This document shows positions 44,607 through 54,060 of a DNA stretch of 64,000 bases, piece after piece. The DNA is taken from the NCBI GenBank assembly GCA_001314715.1, contig LJSV01000004.1, forward strand, positions 124,001-188,000, given 5' to 3'. The DNA comes from Rhodobacteraceae bacterium HLUCCA12. Its GTDB lineage: Bacteria; Pseudomonadota; Alphaproteobacteria; Rhodobacterales; Rhodobacteraceae. Each line of letters opens with the position of its first letter. The stretch's first letter is position 1. The position numbers and the translations under genes are program-made. The notes under the pieces were generated by a model that was given only the letters and a program-made list of their open reading frames with translations, was not told the origin of the DNA and did no database searches.

Positions 44607-46526
44607 ATGACTCGTATCGCCCCCTTCCTGTGTGTTTTTCTTGCGTTTCTGGCGGCGATGCCGCGTGCGGGCGATGCCCAGATCCGGCTGGATCTGCGCG
44701 ACGTCGATCTGCGCAGTTTCGTTCAACTGGTCTCTGAAGAGACCGAGCGCAATTTCCTGGTCGATCCATCCGTCACCGGCACGGTGACGGTCTTTGCCCC
44801 CACCCCGGTCGAGCCCGCGACCGTCTATGAAATCTTTCTCAACATTCTTGAGCTGAACGACCTGACCATCGTCGAGGGCGACGGAATCGACCGTATCGTG
44901 CCGCTGGGTTCCGCGCGGCAGTTGTCCCCCGGCAGCGACCGCGGTCGCGGGGGCGCCTTCGAAACCCGTGCCATCCAGGTCGACGCCTCGGACATAGTCG
45001 AGATCATGGATGTAGTCGAACCGCTGATTCCGCCCGATGCGATGCTGACGCCGATCCCGTCAGCGGGCCTGCTGGTGCTGTCGGACCGGCGCGAGAACAT
45101 CGCGCGGATCGAGGCGCTGATCACCCGGCTGGGCGAATCGCGCGACCGCTCGGTCGAGGCGATACGCCTGACCCACGGGCGCGCCGAAGAATTGTTGCCG
45201 GTGCTTCAGGCCGTGGCCAACACGCCGGCAGGCGCCAGCATCTCGGCCGATTCGCGGGCGAACACGATCGTCGTATCGGGTCCGTCCGAGTTTCGCACAC
45301 GGATGCGCAATGTGGTCAGCCAGCTGGACCTGCCGCAACAGCGATCCGTCTCAAGGGTGGTGCGGCTCAACTATGCCGATGCGCGCGAATTGTCGGAAGT
45401 GGTGCGCCAGTCCATCGGCACCTCGGATGGCGAGGGCCCCGCGGCCATCACCGTCGTGGCCGAGCCGCAAAGCAATGCGCTGCTGATCGTCGCGCCCAGC
45501 GACCGGATCGATAGCATCACGCAATCGGTCCGTGAACTGGACGTGCGCCCATCGCAGGTCTTGATCGAGGCGGTCATTTTCGAAGTTTCGGCCGAGAATT
45601 TTTCCGACCTGTCGGTGCAGTTCGGCGGCGTCCTCAACGATGTGATCGGCGGCGGCACCTCGTTCCAGCTCGATGGGCGCAGCTCGCTCATCACGCTGAT
45701 CAGCGCCGCGATGGACGGCGAGGCGCCCAATCCCGGCGGCGGCGGTTTTCTGGGTGCCAGCGACCGGCGCAGTTTCGCAGCCCTTCTGACCGCGATCGCG
45801 CGCGAACGCAGCACCCGGCTTCTGTCCACGCCGGCGGTTCTGACGCTCAACAATCAGGAAGCCGAGATCATCGTGGCGCAGAACGTGCCCTTTGTCACCG
45901 GAACCTTCGCAACCGTCGGCGACAGCCCCGTGCCCGAACGCCCCTTTCAGACGATCGAACGCCAGGACGTGGGCCTGACCCTGCGTGTGCGTCCGCAGAT
46001 CACCCAGGATGAAACCGTTCGCCTGCAGATCGAACAGGAAGTGTCGAACCTGACCGGCACCACCTCGGCGGCCGGGGGCGAGGTCACGGCCCGGCGCCGG
46101 TTGTCCACCAACGCGCTGGTCGGCGACGGCCATGTGATCATTCTGGGCGGTCTGATCGAGGACAGCTCGCGCACCAACAACGAACGCGTGCCGGGCCTGT
46201 CGAACCTGCCGATCCTGGGCGCCCTGTTTCGCGGCAACGCGGTGCAAGAGGGGCAGCGCGTCCTTCTGATCATGCTGCGCCCGCGCACGGTGGCCAACGA
46301 TCGCGAGGCCACGCAGATCACGCGCGAAATCGCCCGCCGCAGCGAGGACCTCAGCCGCCAGATCAACCCGCGAAACGACTCGGTCTATCCGCAGGTCGAA
46401 CGGTCGGGATTTCCCTTTGACGGCGTCGATCTGAACCAGCCCTTCGACGAAACCTATGTCGACCGTGCCGTGCGCGATCGCCTTTTCCCGGCGCTGCCGC
46501 CCCGCCTTTTGGTGGACGGGCAATAG
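44607..46526 (+). CDS. gspD: Type II secretion secretin GspD
   Basis: A 639-residue outer-membrane secretin. Signal peptide residues 1-25 (ending GDAQ) are followed by the N0 domain (LRDVDLRSFVQLVSEETERNFLVDP), the N1 and N2 KH-like repeats (AIRLTHGRAEELLPVL, VVRLNYADARELSEVV) and the secretin domain with QVLIEAVIFEVS and the C-terminal VPGLSNLPILGALFRG motif. Forms the export channel of a type II secretion system. It lies 77 bases after the GspC-like gene and 11 bases before gspE. Confidence 0.94.
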   Translation: MTRIAPFLCVFLAFLAAMPRAGDAQIRLDLRDVDLRSFVQLVSEETERNFLVDPSVTGTVTVFAPTPVEPATVYEIFLNILELNDLTIVEGDGIDRIVPLGSARQLSPGSDRGRGGAFETRAIQVDASDIVEIMDVVEPLIPPDAMLTPIPSAGLLVLSDRRENIARIEALITRLGESRDRSVEAIRLTHGRAEELLPVLQAVANTPAGASISADSRANTIVVSGPSEFRTRMRNVVSQLDLPQQRSVSRVVRLNYADARELSEVVRQSIGTSDGEGPAAITVVAEPQSNALLIVAPSDRIDSITQSVRELDVRPSQVLIEAVIFEVSAENFSDLSVQFGGVLNDVIGGGTSFQLDGRSSLITLISAAMDGEAPNPGGGGFLGASDRRSFAALLTAIARERSTRLLSTPAVLTLNNQEAEIIVAQNVPFVTGTFATVGDSPVPERPFQTIERQDVGLTLRVRPQITQDETVRLQIEQEVSNLTGTTSAAGGEVTARRRLSTNALVGDGHVIILGGLIEDSSRTNNERVPGLSNLPILGALFRGNAVQEGQRVLLIMLRPRTVANDREATQITREIARRSEDLSRQINPRNDSVYPQVERSGFPFDGVDLNQPFDETYVDRAVRDRLFPALPPRLLVDGQ

Positions 46527-46537
46527 GGGGGCGGGCA

Positions 46538-47986
46538 ATGGCCGATACGCGCCTGCCCTTTGCCTTTGCCCGCGACAACCAGGTCGCCCTGGACGGCGCG
46601 ACCCTGTTCCTTGGCCCCGAGGCGACGACGAACGGGCTGCGCGAAGCGCGCCGGCGTGCCGGCGCCGCGCTGACCCCGACACCGTTGGACGCCACCGCGT
46701 TTCAGAACGCGCTGGCGCGGCTCTATGACGCCGAGCCGAAATCGGCGGCCGATCCCGACGTCGCCTTTGACCTCGAAGACCCCGATCGCCCCGGCGCCAC
46801 GCGCGATCTGCTGGAGGATTCGGCCGACGCACCGGTAATCCGTCTGGTGAACCAGCTATTGCGCCAGGCGGTGCGTGCCGATGCCTCGGACCTGCATCTG
46901 GAATCGCACGAGGACGGGTTGCGTGCCCGGATGCGCGTTGACGGCACGATGCAGACCATTTTCGACCGCCGCGACGTTCCGGCCCGCCGCGTCGTGTCCC
47001 GGCTGAAGGTCATGGCGCGGCTCGACATTGCCGAAACCCGCCTGCCCCAGGACGGGCGGATCGCGCTGCGGATGGGCGGGCGCGCGATCGACCTGCGCCT
47101 GTCGACCCTGCCGGGCCATTACGGCGAGCGGGTGGTGATGCGCCTTCTGGATCGCAGCACCGGGCTGATGACGCTGGACCGGCTGGGCCTGGCCGACCCG
47201 CAAGCCGCGTTGTTGCAACGCCTTGCCGCACTGCCCAACGGCATCATCCTGGCGACGGGCCCCACCGGCAGCGGCAAGACCACCACGCTTTATTCGCTGC
47301 TGCAACTGGCCGACCGGGCCGAGCGCAACATCCTGACGGTCGAGGACCCGGTCGAATACGACCTGCCCGGCATTTCCCAAACCCAGGTCAATGCCGACAT
47401 CGGCCTGACCTTTGCGCGCGGGCTGCGGTCGATCCTGCGTCAGGATCCCGATGTGATCCTGGTGGGCGAGATCCGTGATTCCGAAACCGCGCTCGTGGCC
47501 GCCGAAGCGGCCCTGACCGGGCATCTGGTGTTTTCGTCGCTGCACGCCAACAACGCCCTGTCGGCGGTGGTGCGGCTGCGGGAACTGGGTGTCGACAATT
47601 ACCTGATCTCGGCAACGCTGCGCGGGGTGATCGCGCAACGGCTGGTGCGCAGGCTTTGTGCCGCGTGCCACGCCTTTCGCCTGCCCGAGGCATCCGAGGC
47701 CCGGATATTCGCCGACAACGGTCTGGACGCCCCGCCCCGTCTGGCCATCGCCGAGGGTTGCACACAATGCGACGGCACCGGGTTCGACGGTCGAATCGGC
47801 ATCTTCGACATCCTTGAGGTGGACGACGCGCTGTGCGAGGCGATCGACGCCGGCGCGCCCGAAAGCCGGCTGCGCGCCCTGACCGGGCGGCATGGCTCGG
47901 CCCTGTTCGCGGCGGCCCTTGCGCGCGTCGCCACGGGTGAGACCACGCTGGACGAGGTTCGCCGCGTGATCGGTGAAAGCGCGTGA
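46538..47986 (+). CDS. gspE: Type II secretion ATPase GspE
   Basis: A 482-residue cytoplasmic hexameric ATPase. The Walker A GPTGSGKT is at about residues 241-248, the Asp box follows (TVEDPVEYDLPGISQTQVN), Walker B is LRQDPDVILVGEIRD, and the His box is GHLVFSSLHANNA. The zinc-binding C-terminal element has CAAC and CTQC pairs, characteristic of GspE/PilB. It is joined to gspF by a 4-base overlap. Confidence 0.95.
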   Translation: MADTRLPFAFARDNQVALDGATLFLGPEATTNGLREARRRAGAALTPTPLDATAFQNALARLYDAEPKSAADPDVAFDLEDPDRPGATRDLLEDSADAPVIRLVNQLLRQAVRADASDLHLESHEDGLRARMRVDGTMQTIFDRRDVPARRVVSRLKVMARLDIAETRLPQDGRIALRMGGRAIDLRLSTLPGHYGERVVMRLLDRSTGLMTLDRLGLADPQAALLQRLAALPNGIILATGPTGSGKTTTLYSLLQLADRAERNILTVEDPVEYDLPGISQTQVNADIGLTFARGLRSILRQDPDVILVGEIRDSETALVAAEAALTGHLVFSSLHANNALSAVVRLRELGVDNYLISATLRGVIAQRLVRRLCAACHAFRLPEASEARIFADNGLDAPPRLAIAEGCTQCDGTGFDGRIGIFDILEVDDALCEAIDAGAPESRLRALTGRHGSALFAAALARVATGETTLDEVRRVIGESA

Positions 47987-49194
47987 AGACCTTTGCCTAT
48001 ACCGCCTTCACCGCCGACGGAAAACGGCGTCGCGGCGTGGTCGTGGCCGAGGATGAAACCGACGCCTCGGCCCGGATACAGGCGCAGGGGCTTCTGCCCA
48101 GCGAAATCACCTCGCGCACCGGACCGGCGCGCGCGGCATCGCGCGGGCGCGCGCGGCGCGTCGATACCGACATGCTGTCGGTCTTCACCCGGCAGATGGC
48201 GGTCCTGCTGAGCGCCGGAATGGCAGCCGATGCGGCACTTGAAGCGGTTCAAACAGCCGCAGCCGCGAACCGGATCGCCCGCCTGGCCGCCGAGGCCCGC
48301 GCCGGGCTCATGGCGGGCGAGCCGCTGTCGCAGGCGCTGGAAAACGCCGGCGGTACGCTGCCGCCGTGGTTCACAGCCGCGATCCGCGCGGGCGAACATT
48401 CGGGCGATCTGGATGCCGTGTTCCTGACCCTGGCCGATCATCTTGAAAGCACCGCCAGCGACCGTGCGGCGATCACGTCGGCGCTGATCTATCCGGCCTT
48501 CGTGGCCAGCGTGGCGGTGCTTGTCTGCGCGGTTCTGATGGTCACTGTCGCGCCGGAAATCGTCGCCATGTTCGCGGCAACCGGGCAGGAACTGCCCCCG
48601 CTTACGGTGGCGGTGCTGGGCGTGGTCGATGCCATCGCCGCGCATTGGCCTTGGCTGGTCGCAGCCTTTGCGGGGCTCGTGGGGCTGGGTATCGCCTCGG
48701 GCCGGGTGCCCGCGCTGAAGAACCGGCGCGACCGGCTGGTCCTGCGGCTGCCCCTGGCCGGGCGGTTCCTGCGCATGGCGCAGGCCGCGTCCTATCTGCG
48801 CACGCTTGCGCTGGTCATCAACAGCCGGCTGCCCCTGACCGAGGCGCTGCGCTTTGCCGCGGGCGTTCTGGGGGTCGAGGGGTTCCGGCACGAAGCCGAC
48901 GAGGCCGGCGAGGCCCTGCACCGCGGCGAGTCGCTGTCATCGGCCCTGTCGCGCCTGAGCTTTCTGCATCCCGTCGCGCGCCAGTTGATCCAGGCTGGCG
49001 AGGCCTCGGCCCGGCTGGGGCCGATGACCGATCGCGCGGCGGTCCTGGCCGAAACCTGGTTGCGCACCGAAAGAAAGCGCGTCGCGGTCGTGCTGGAACC
49101 GCTGTCGATGATCGTGGTCGGCGCGGCGGTTCTGGTGATCGTTCTGGCCGTGCTGCTGCCGATCTTTGACATGCAGGCGATGGTCGGGCCGTAA
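47983..49194 (+). CDS. gspF: Type II secretion inner-membrane platform protein GspF
   Basis: A 403-residue polytopic platform protein with two homologous GspF domains (about residues 60-185 and 265-390) and three membrane segments near 165-190, 210-235 and 370-398. The segments FTRQMAVLLSAGMAADAALEAV and GEPLSQALENAGGTLPPWFTAAIRAGEHSGDLDAVF (in parts) are typical. The GTG start overlaps gspE. It is the last secretion gene here: the next genes are an unrelated TRAP operon on the other strand, with no gspG-gspM downstream. Confidence 0.94.
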   Translation: MKTFAYTAFTADGKRRRGVVVAEDETDASARIQAQGLLPSEITSRTGPARAASRGRARRVDTDMLSVFTRQMAVLLSAGMAADAALEAVQTAAAANRIARLAAEARAGLMAGEPLSQALENAGGTLPPWFTAAIRAGEHSGDLDAVFLTLADHLESTASDRAAITSALIYPAFVASVAVLVCAVLMVTVAPEIVAMFAATGQELPPLTVAVLGVVDAIAAHWPWLVAAFAGLVGLGIASGRVPALKNRRDRLVLRLPLAGRFLRMAQAASYLRTLALVINSRLPLTEALRFAAGVLGVEGFRHEADEAGEALHRGESLSSALSRLSFLHPVARQLIQAGEASARLGPMTDRAAVLAETWLRTERKRVAVVLEPLSMIVVGAAVLVIVLAVLLPIFDMQAMVGP

Positions 49195-49245
49195 CGGCGC
49201 TTACCGCCCGACCTTGGCGGGGTCCGACGACGAAACCCGCATATG

Positions 49246-49270
49246 AAAAGGGGGGCAGAATGCCCCCCTT
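49246..49270. terminator. Bidirectional Rho-independent terminator (gspF / TRAP operon)
   Basis: A perfect 8-bp stem GGGGGGCA / TGCCCCCC with a 3-base loop between convergent gspF and dctP. On the minus strand it is followed by TTTT, on the plus strand by TT, so it mainly ends the TRAP operon. Confidence 0.82.
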
Positions 49271-49304
49271 AGCCGCACGTTTGATCCTGAACGGCGTGGA
49301 CCGG

Positions 49305-50366
49305 TCAGCGCCGCGCGGCCAGGTAGCGTTCGCCGAAGGCCCGGCTGTAGGGGAACGCCTTTTCGGTGAAGGCTTCGATGCTTTCCAGCACGCGGGCGGC
49401 GTCCTCGCTTTCTTCGCGCTGTTCCTCGCGCACCTCGTCCCAGGCATCGCGCATTGCAGACACCACATCGTCGGGGAAGGACAGGAACTCGACACCTTCC
49501 TCGCTGAGCTGGGCCATGGCCTGGGCGTTGTGATAGTCGAACTGACCCAGTGTCTCCATCGCCGCCTGCATCGCCGCGGCCTCGACAATGGCCTTGAGGT
49601 CGGCCGACAACTCGTCCCAGGCGTCCGTGTTGATCACCACTTCCAGCGCCGCCGAAGGTTCGGCATAGGCGGGCGTATAGCACAGGTTGGTGATGCGTTG
49701 CAGCCCGAACGCCTGATCCAGAAGTGGCCCGACCCATTCGGCCGCGTCGATCGCACCCGATTGCAGCGCCTGGAAGATCTCGGTCGCCGGCATCAGGGTC
49801 GCGTTCACGCCCAGCTTGCGCATCATCTCGCCGCCAAGGCCGGCAATGCGCATGTTCAGCCCGTCAAGATCGGACAGGCTTTCGATCCGGTTCTTGAACC
49901 AGCCGCCGGCCTGCACGCCCGAGTTGCCCGAATAGATCGGTTTGAGGTCGCGCTCGGCATAGATCTCGTTCCAGATTTCCTGTCCGCCGCCCCATTTCAG
50001 CCAGGCGAAATGCTCGGTCGCGATCATGCCAAAGGGCACGCCGGTGAACCAATGCGCCGCAGCGGTTTTCGAGGCCGCATAATACGGCGTGGAATGCCCG
50101 ATGGGCACGTTGCCCTGCTGCACGGCATCCTCGACGCCGAAGGGTGGCACCAGCTCGCCCGCGCCATAGACGGTCAGCACCATCCGGCCATCCGACATGG
50201 CCTCGACCAGTTCGGCAAAGCGGCTGGAATTGGTGCCCACCCCCGGCGCAGCCTTGGGAAAGCTGGACGGCATGTTCCATTCGATCACGCCTTGCGCGAC
50301 GGCCGGGGCGGCCAGGGTGGCGGCGGTCAGGCCGGCACCCGAGGCCAGAAAGGTTCTGCGTTTCAT
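49305..50366 (-). CDS. TRAP transporter substrate-binding protein, TakP-like
   Basis: A 353-residue periplasmic binding protein. The N-terminus KRRTFLASGAGLTAATLAAP (residues 2-21) is a twin-arginine-type signal peptide, cleaved after AVAQ. The mature chain (WNMPSSFPKAAPGVG..., YGAGELVPPFGVEDAVQQG, SGNSGVQAGGWFKNRI, AAEWVGP) resembles, as I remember it, TakP of Rhodobacter sphaeroides, which binds 2-oxoacids such as pyruvate. Ligand assignment is at subfamily level only. It is the last gene of the minus-strand operon dctQ-dctM-dctP. Confidence 0.9.
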   Translation of the reverse strand: MKRRTFLASGAGLTAATLAAPAVAQGVIEWNMPSSFPKAAPGVGTNSSRFAELVEAMSDGRMVLTVYGAGELVPPFGVEDAVQQGNVPIGHSTPYYAASKTAAAHWFTGVPFGMIATEHFAWLKWGGGQEIWNEIYAERDLKPIYSGNSGVQAGGWFKNRIESLSDLDGLNMRIAGLGGEMMRKLGVNATLMPATEIFQALQSGAIDAAEWVGPLLDQAFGLQRITNLCYTPAYAEPSAALEVVINTDAWDELSADLKAIVEAAAMQAAMETLGQFDYHNAQAMAQLSEEGVEFLSFPDDVVSAMRDAWDEVREEQREESEDAARVLESIEAFTEKAFPYSRAFGERYLAARR

Positions 50367-50384
50367 TGATCTCCTCCTTGATAG

Positions 50385-51938
50385 TCAGTTGAAAATGCGG
50401 TCCGGCAACCAGGTCACCAGCGCAGGGACGGCAATCAGTAGCGCCAGTGCCAGAAGTTGAAGCAAGACAAAGGGTATCACACCCCGATAGACATCGATCG
50501 TGCTGATTGATGCAGGCGCAACCGAGCGAAAATAAAACAGCGCAAACCCGAAAGGGGGGGTCAGGAAGCTGGTTTGCAGGTTCATTGCCAGAAGCACTGC
50601 GAACCAGACCGGAGAAATATCGCCCGACAGGACCGCCGGGCCCAGCAGTGGAACCACGATATAGATGATCTCGACCGCCTCAAGGATGAACCCCAGAACG
50701 AACACGATGCCCATCACGATAAGAAGCGCGCCCCATTCGCCACCCGGCAGCGCCGCCATCATGTCGCTGACCGTGTGATCGCCGCCAAGGCCACGAAAGA
50801 CCAGCGCCAGCATCGACGCGGCGATGACGATGCCAAACACCATGCCGGAAATGCGGATGGTATCGACCATCGCCAGTTGCAACATGCGCGCGCCCCACAA
50901 CCGTGCCGCCCCGACAAGGACACCCAGCGCGATCAGCGCCGCGGCCGCCACCGCCAGAAGCCCCGCCGCACTGTCCAGACCCGCGCGCCCGAAACCCGCC
51001 ATGCGCAACATCACCAGCACAAAAGCCGCCAGGCCCGCCGCGGCGATGATCGACCGCTCGCCCCGCGCCTGGGCGCGTGCGAAAGCCGCCATCAACAGCG
51101 CGCCGACCGCGCCAAGCCCGGCGGCCTCGGTCGCGGTGGCGATCCCGCCGAGGATAGACCCCAGAACCGCCAGGATCAGCAGCACCGGCGGCAGAAACGT
51201 GAACAGGATGTCCGTCAGCGGCACCTTGCCTTTCGGCATCGGCGCGACAGCGGTGGACGTGCTTGCGGCGGGGCGCAACGTGACCAGAAGCCACACGCCG
51301 TAAAGCCCCACCAGCACCAACCCCGGCACCAGCGCCCCGGCAAAGAGATCGGCCACCGATACCGGCTGCGGTGCAAAGTTTCCGGCCTGTTGCTGGGCCT
51401 CAAGATAGGTATTGCCGATCTGGTCGCCCAGCAACACCAGCAGGATCGACGGTGGAATGATCTGCCCCAGCGTTCCCGCCGCGCAAATCAGCCCACTGGC
51501 CTGGCGCTTGTGGACACCGGCCTCCAGCATTGGCCGCAGGCTGATCAGAACCAGCATGACGACTGTCGCGCCGATGATCCCGGTCGAGGCCGCGATCAGC
51601 GCCGAAAAGGCCAGCACCGACAGCGCCATGCCACGCGGGCTTCCGCCCAGCATTCGCGCCAGGATCTTCAGCATCGACTCGGCCAGGCGCGAGCGTTCCA
51701 GAAAGACCCCCATCAGCACGAAGAGCGGCACCGCCATCAACAGCGTGTTGGTCATCACCCCCCAGACCCGCGCCGGAAACAGGCTGAGGAACGACAGATC
51801 GAACAGACCGGCCAGCGCGGCAATCACGGCCGTTGCCAACGGCACCCCGGCAATCGCCAGCATCGCGGGAATGCCACTGAGGATGCCCATGAACAGCGCC
51901 ACGAACATCGCGACAAGAATCCACTCTTGCGGGCTCAA
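50385..51938 (-). CDS. TRAP transporter large permease DctM
   Basis: A 517-residue permease with about 14 hydrophobic segments, longer than the island's DctM (436 residues), as is common for the TakM-type branch. The segments STGIIGATVVMLVLISL, CAAGTLGQIIPPSILLVLLG and the C-terminal TSFLTPPFGFALFYFRSVAP are diagnostic. The start is an unusual TTG at 51938, overlapping the dctQ stop (TTGA); the first ATG would be 10 codons further in. It is upstream of dctP by 18 bases. Confidence 0.9.
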   Translation of the reverse strand: MSPQEWILVAMFVALFMGILSGIPAMLAIAGVPLATAVIAALAGLFDLSFLSLFPARVWGVMTNTLLMAVPLFVLMGVFLERSRLAESMLKILARMLGGSPRGMALSVLAFSALIAASTGIIGATVVMLVLISLRPMLEAGVHKRQASGLICAAGTLGQIIPPSILLVLLGDQIGNTYLEAQQQAGNFAPQPVSVADLFAGALVPGLVLVGLYGVWLLVTLRPAASTSTAVAPMPKGKVPLTDILFTFLPPVLLILAVLGSILGGIATATEAAGLGAVGALLMAAFARAQARGERSIIAAAGLAAFVLVMLRMAGFGRAGLDSAAGLLAVAAAALIALGVLVGAARLWGARMLQLAMVDTIRISGMVFGIVIAASMLALVFRGLGGDHTVSDMMAALPGGEWGALLIVMGIVFVLGFILEAVEIIYIVVPLLGPAVLSGDISPVWFAVLLAMNLQTSFLTPPFGFALFYFRSVAPASISTIDVYRGVIPFVLLQLLALALLIAVPALVTWLPDRIFN

Positions 51939-52438
51939 AGCGTGCTCTCCACGCGTGGTTGCGGGGCGATTACGGCGGCGACGCCCTGAACGATCATCAG
52001 CCCGGCCGCCAGCGGCAGGATGGACTTGACCAGGTATTGCCCGCCCAGCCCACCCGGCGTGGACGACCCTTCCGACACACGCCAGCTGTAGACCAGATCA
52101 GCCCATCCGGCCCATATGATCAACGCGAACATGGGGATCAGAAACACCACCAGCGCCACCGCATCGGCAACGCGCAGATAGACCGGTGACAGGCGTTCGG
52201 ACAGCACCTCGACACGGACATGCCCGCCCCGCGCCAGGCAGACCGGCAGACTGGTGATCAGGAACACCGCGAAGGCGTAACTTGCCAGATCCTGAAGCTT
52301 GATCGACCCGGTGCCAAAGCCGTATCGCAGCACGACATTGACCAGAACCATGGCGACCAGCACGAACCCCGAGGTCGCGCAGATCACCAGCGTTGCGCGG
52401 TCAAGGGCGCGGCTGACCCTCAGGAATGTGGCTTTCAA
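51935..52438 (-). CDS. TRAP transporter small permease DctQ
   Basis: A 167-residue, four-segment membrane protein with the NVVLRYGFGTGSIKLQDLASYAF region typical of DctQ. The chosen start is TTG at 52438, 6 bases after GGGAGAAG; an ATG at 52498 is in frame but gives an unlikely Cys/Trp-rich extension and lies before the ribosome-binding site. First gene of the TRAP operon. Downstream of the DUF454 gene on the same strand with a gap of about 56 bases. Confidence 0.85.
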   Translation of the reverse strand: MKATFLRVSRALDRATLVICATSGFVLVAMVLVNVVLRYGFGTGSIKLQDLASYAFAVFLITSLPVCLARGGHVRVEVLSERLSPVYLRVADAVALVVFLIPMFALIIWAGWADLVYSWRVSEGSSTPGGLGGQYLVKSILPLAAGLMIVQGVAAVIAPQPRVESTL

Positions 52439-52494
52439 CGTAGCTTCTCCCGGCCCGGTTGCGGCGCCATGCAAACAAGGCCAGCGACATCGTG

Positions 52495-52866
52495 TCAAGG
52501 CCGCGCTTGTACCGGGGCGGACGGGCGGGTCAGGATGAACAGACTGACCATGGACAACACCGCCCCCTGCGCAACCAGAACCGCCATGGGCAGCCCCATG
52601 ACGAAACTGAGCGCAAAGGTCAGCGTGATCGCGCCGATCGCCATGATCTTGGCCCTGCGCGAGATCGCGCGATGGGCGCGCCAGTCGGAAATCGCGGGTC
52701 CAAAGCGCGGGTGCTCAACCAGCCAGGCTTCCAGGGCGGGCGACGAACGCGCAAAGCAATAGGCCGCCAGCAGCATGAACGGCGTGGTCGGCAGCAGGGG
52801 CAGCACGACACCGGCGGCGCCCAGACCCACCGAAAGACCGCCAAGACTGCCCCAGAACACGCGCAT
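52495..52866 (-). CDS. DUF454 (YbaN-like) membrane protein
   Basis: A 123-residue small inner-membrane protein with hydrophobic segments at about residues 5-38 and 75-112. The conserved LPLLPTTPFMLLAAYCFARSSP followed by HPRFGPAISDWRAHRAISRRAK (in parts) is the YbaN/DUF454 signature. Its function is not known in the family. Same strand as the TRAP operon downstream, but probably independent. Confidence 0.9.
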   Translation of the reverse strand: MRVFWGSLGGLSVGLGAAGVVLPLLPTTPFMLLAAYCFARSSPALEAWLVEHPRFGPAISDWRAHRAISRRAKIMAIGAITLTFALSFVMGLPMAVLVAQGAVLSMVSLFILTRPSAPVQARP

Positions 52867-52981
52867 GACCCCTCCAATCCGTCACCAGGCCATATAACCT
52901 TTGCGCCAGTCCCCGGCCAGAGCTTGCGCGCATGATCGCCGCGTGTCAGCCTGTCGCAGACACGCAGCCGCAGGAATTCCG

Positions 52982-54049
52982 ATGTCCCGCCCGCTCGACC
53001 GTGCGCGCAGCTTTTGCAAGCGATACGCGCTTGACTGTCCGATCCTGATGGCGCCCATGGCCGGAAGCTCGCCCCCGGCGCTGGCCAGCGCGGTCGCCAA
53101 CGCCGGGGGCATGGGGGCCTGCGGCGCGCTGCCGTTGTCGGCCGAGGCGATCACGGGCTGGGCGGACCGGTTTCGTCAGCAATCGCCGGGGCCATTCCAG
53201 ATCAACCTGTGGGTGCCCGATGATCCACCCCGGCGCGACGCCAAGCGCGAGGCCGAACAGGCCGCGTTCCTGACGCGCTTTGGCCCGCCACCAACGGTGC
53301 CTGACGGACCGCTGATCCAGGATTTCGACGCCCAGTTCGCAGCAATCCTGAAAGTCGGGCCACCCGTGGCATCGACCATCATGGGCCTGCTGCGCCCCGA
53401 ACAGGTGCGCGCGCTGAAAGAACGCGGGATCGCCTGGTTTGCCACCGCGACAACCCTGTCCGAGGCCCGCGCCGCCGAAGCGGCCGGCGCCGATGCCGTC
53501 ATCGCCCAGGGGGCCGAGGCCGGGGGGCATCGCGGCGCTTTCGCCCCGCAAGACGCGATGCACGGCCTCGTGGGAACGATGGCGCTGGTGCCCGCCGTGG
53601 CCGACGCGCTGTCGATCCCCGTCATCGCCGCAGGCGGCATCGGCGACGGGCGTGGCGTTGCCGCCGCGCTGGCGCTGGGGGCGTCGGCGGCAATGGTCGG
53701 CACCGCACTCTTGCGCAGCCCCGAGGCCGCGATCACCCCGGTCTGGGACCGCGCCCTTGCAACGGCCCGCCCCGAGGATACAACCCTAACCCATGCCTTT
53801 ACAGGCCGGGCCGCGCGCAGCCTGCAAAACGCCTTCACCCGTGCCGCCGCCGCCACTGACGCGCCCGACCCCGCGCCCTATCCGGTGCAGCGCCATCTGA
53901 CCGACGCGATGCGCCGCCAGGCGATCGAGGCGCAGGAGTCAGACCATCTCTATGCCTTGGCCGGGCAGTCCGCCGGACTGGCCCGGCAGCAACCGGCGGG
54001 TGAAATCGTTCACATATTGTGGCGGGATGCGCGGGCCCTTCTGGCCTGA
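52982..54049 (+). CDS. Nitronate monooxygenase family flavoprotein
   Basis: A 355-residue FMN-dependent TIM-barrel enzyme that oxidises alkyl nitronates such as propionate 3-nitronate. The start APMAGSSPP (about residues 21-29), the catalytic-His segment [12 protein letters not shown] (about 176-187), and the FMN phosphate site [21 protein letters not shown] (in parts, about 218-238) are present. The ATG at 52982 follows AGGAATTCCG; an ATG 27 codons earlier is not preceded by a good site. It stands alone between DUF454 (divergent) and the lytic transglycosylase (convergent). Confidence 0.9.
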   Translation: MSRPLDRARSFCKRYALDCPILMAPMAGSSPPALASAVANAGGMGACGALPLSAEAITGWADRFRQQSPGPFQINLWVPDDPPRRDAKREAEQAAFLTRFGPPPTVPDGPLIQDFDAQFAAILKVGPPVASTIMGLLRPEQVRALKERGIAWFATATTLSEARAAEAAGADAVIAQGAEAGGHRGAFAPQDAMHGLVGTMALVPAVADALSIPVIAAGGIGDGRGVAAALALGASAAMVGTALLRSPEAAITPVWDRALATARPEDTTLTHAFTGRAARSLQNAFTRAAAATDAPDPAPYPVQRHLTDAMRRQAIEAQESDHLYALAGQSAGLARQQPAGEIVHILWRDARALLA

Positions 54050-54060
54050 GCGACGGACCT

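Noticed and set aside
49246-49270. Third copy of the palindromic repeat family
   Set aside because: The GGGGGGCA/TGCCCCCC hairpin lacks the second GGCC hairpin and the leader of copies A and B, and it has a T-run, so it is a terminator.
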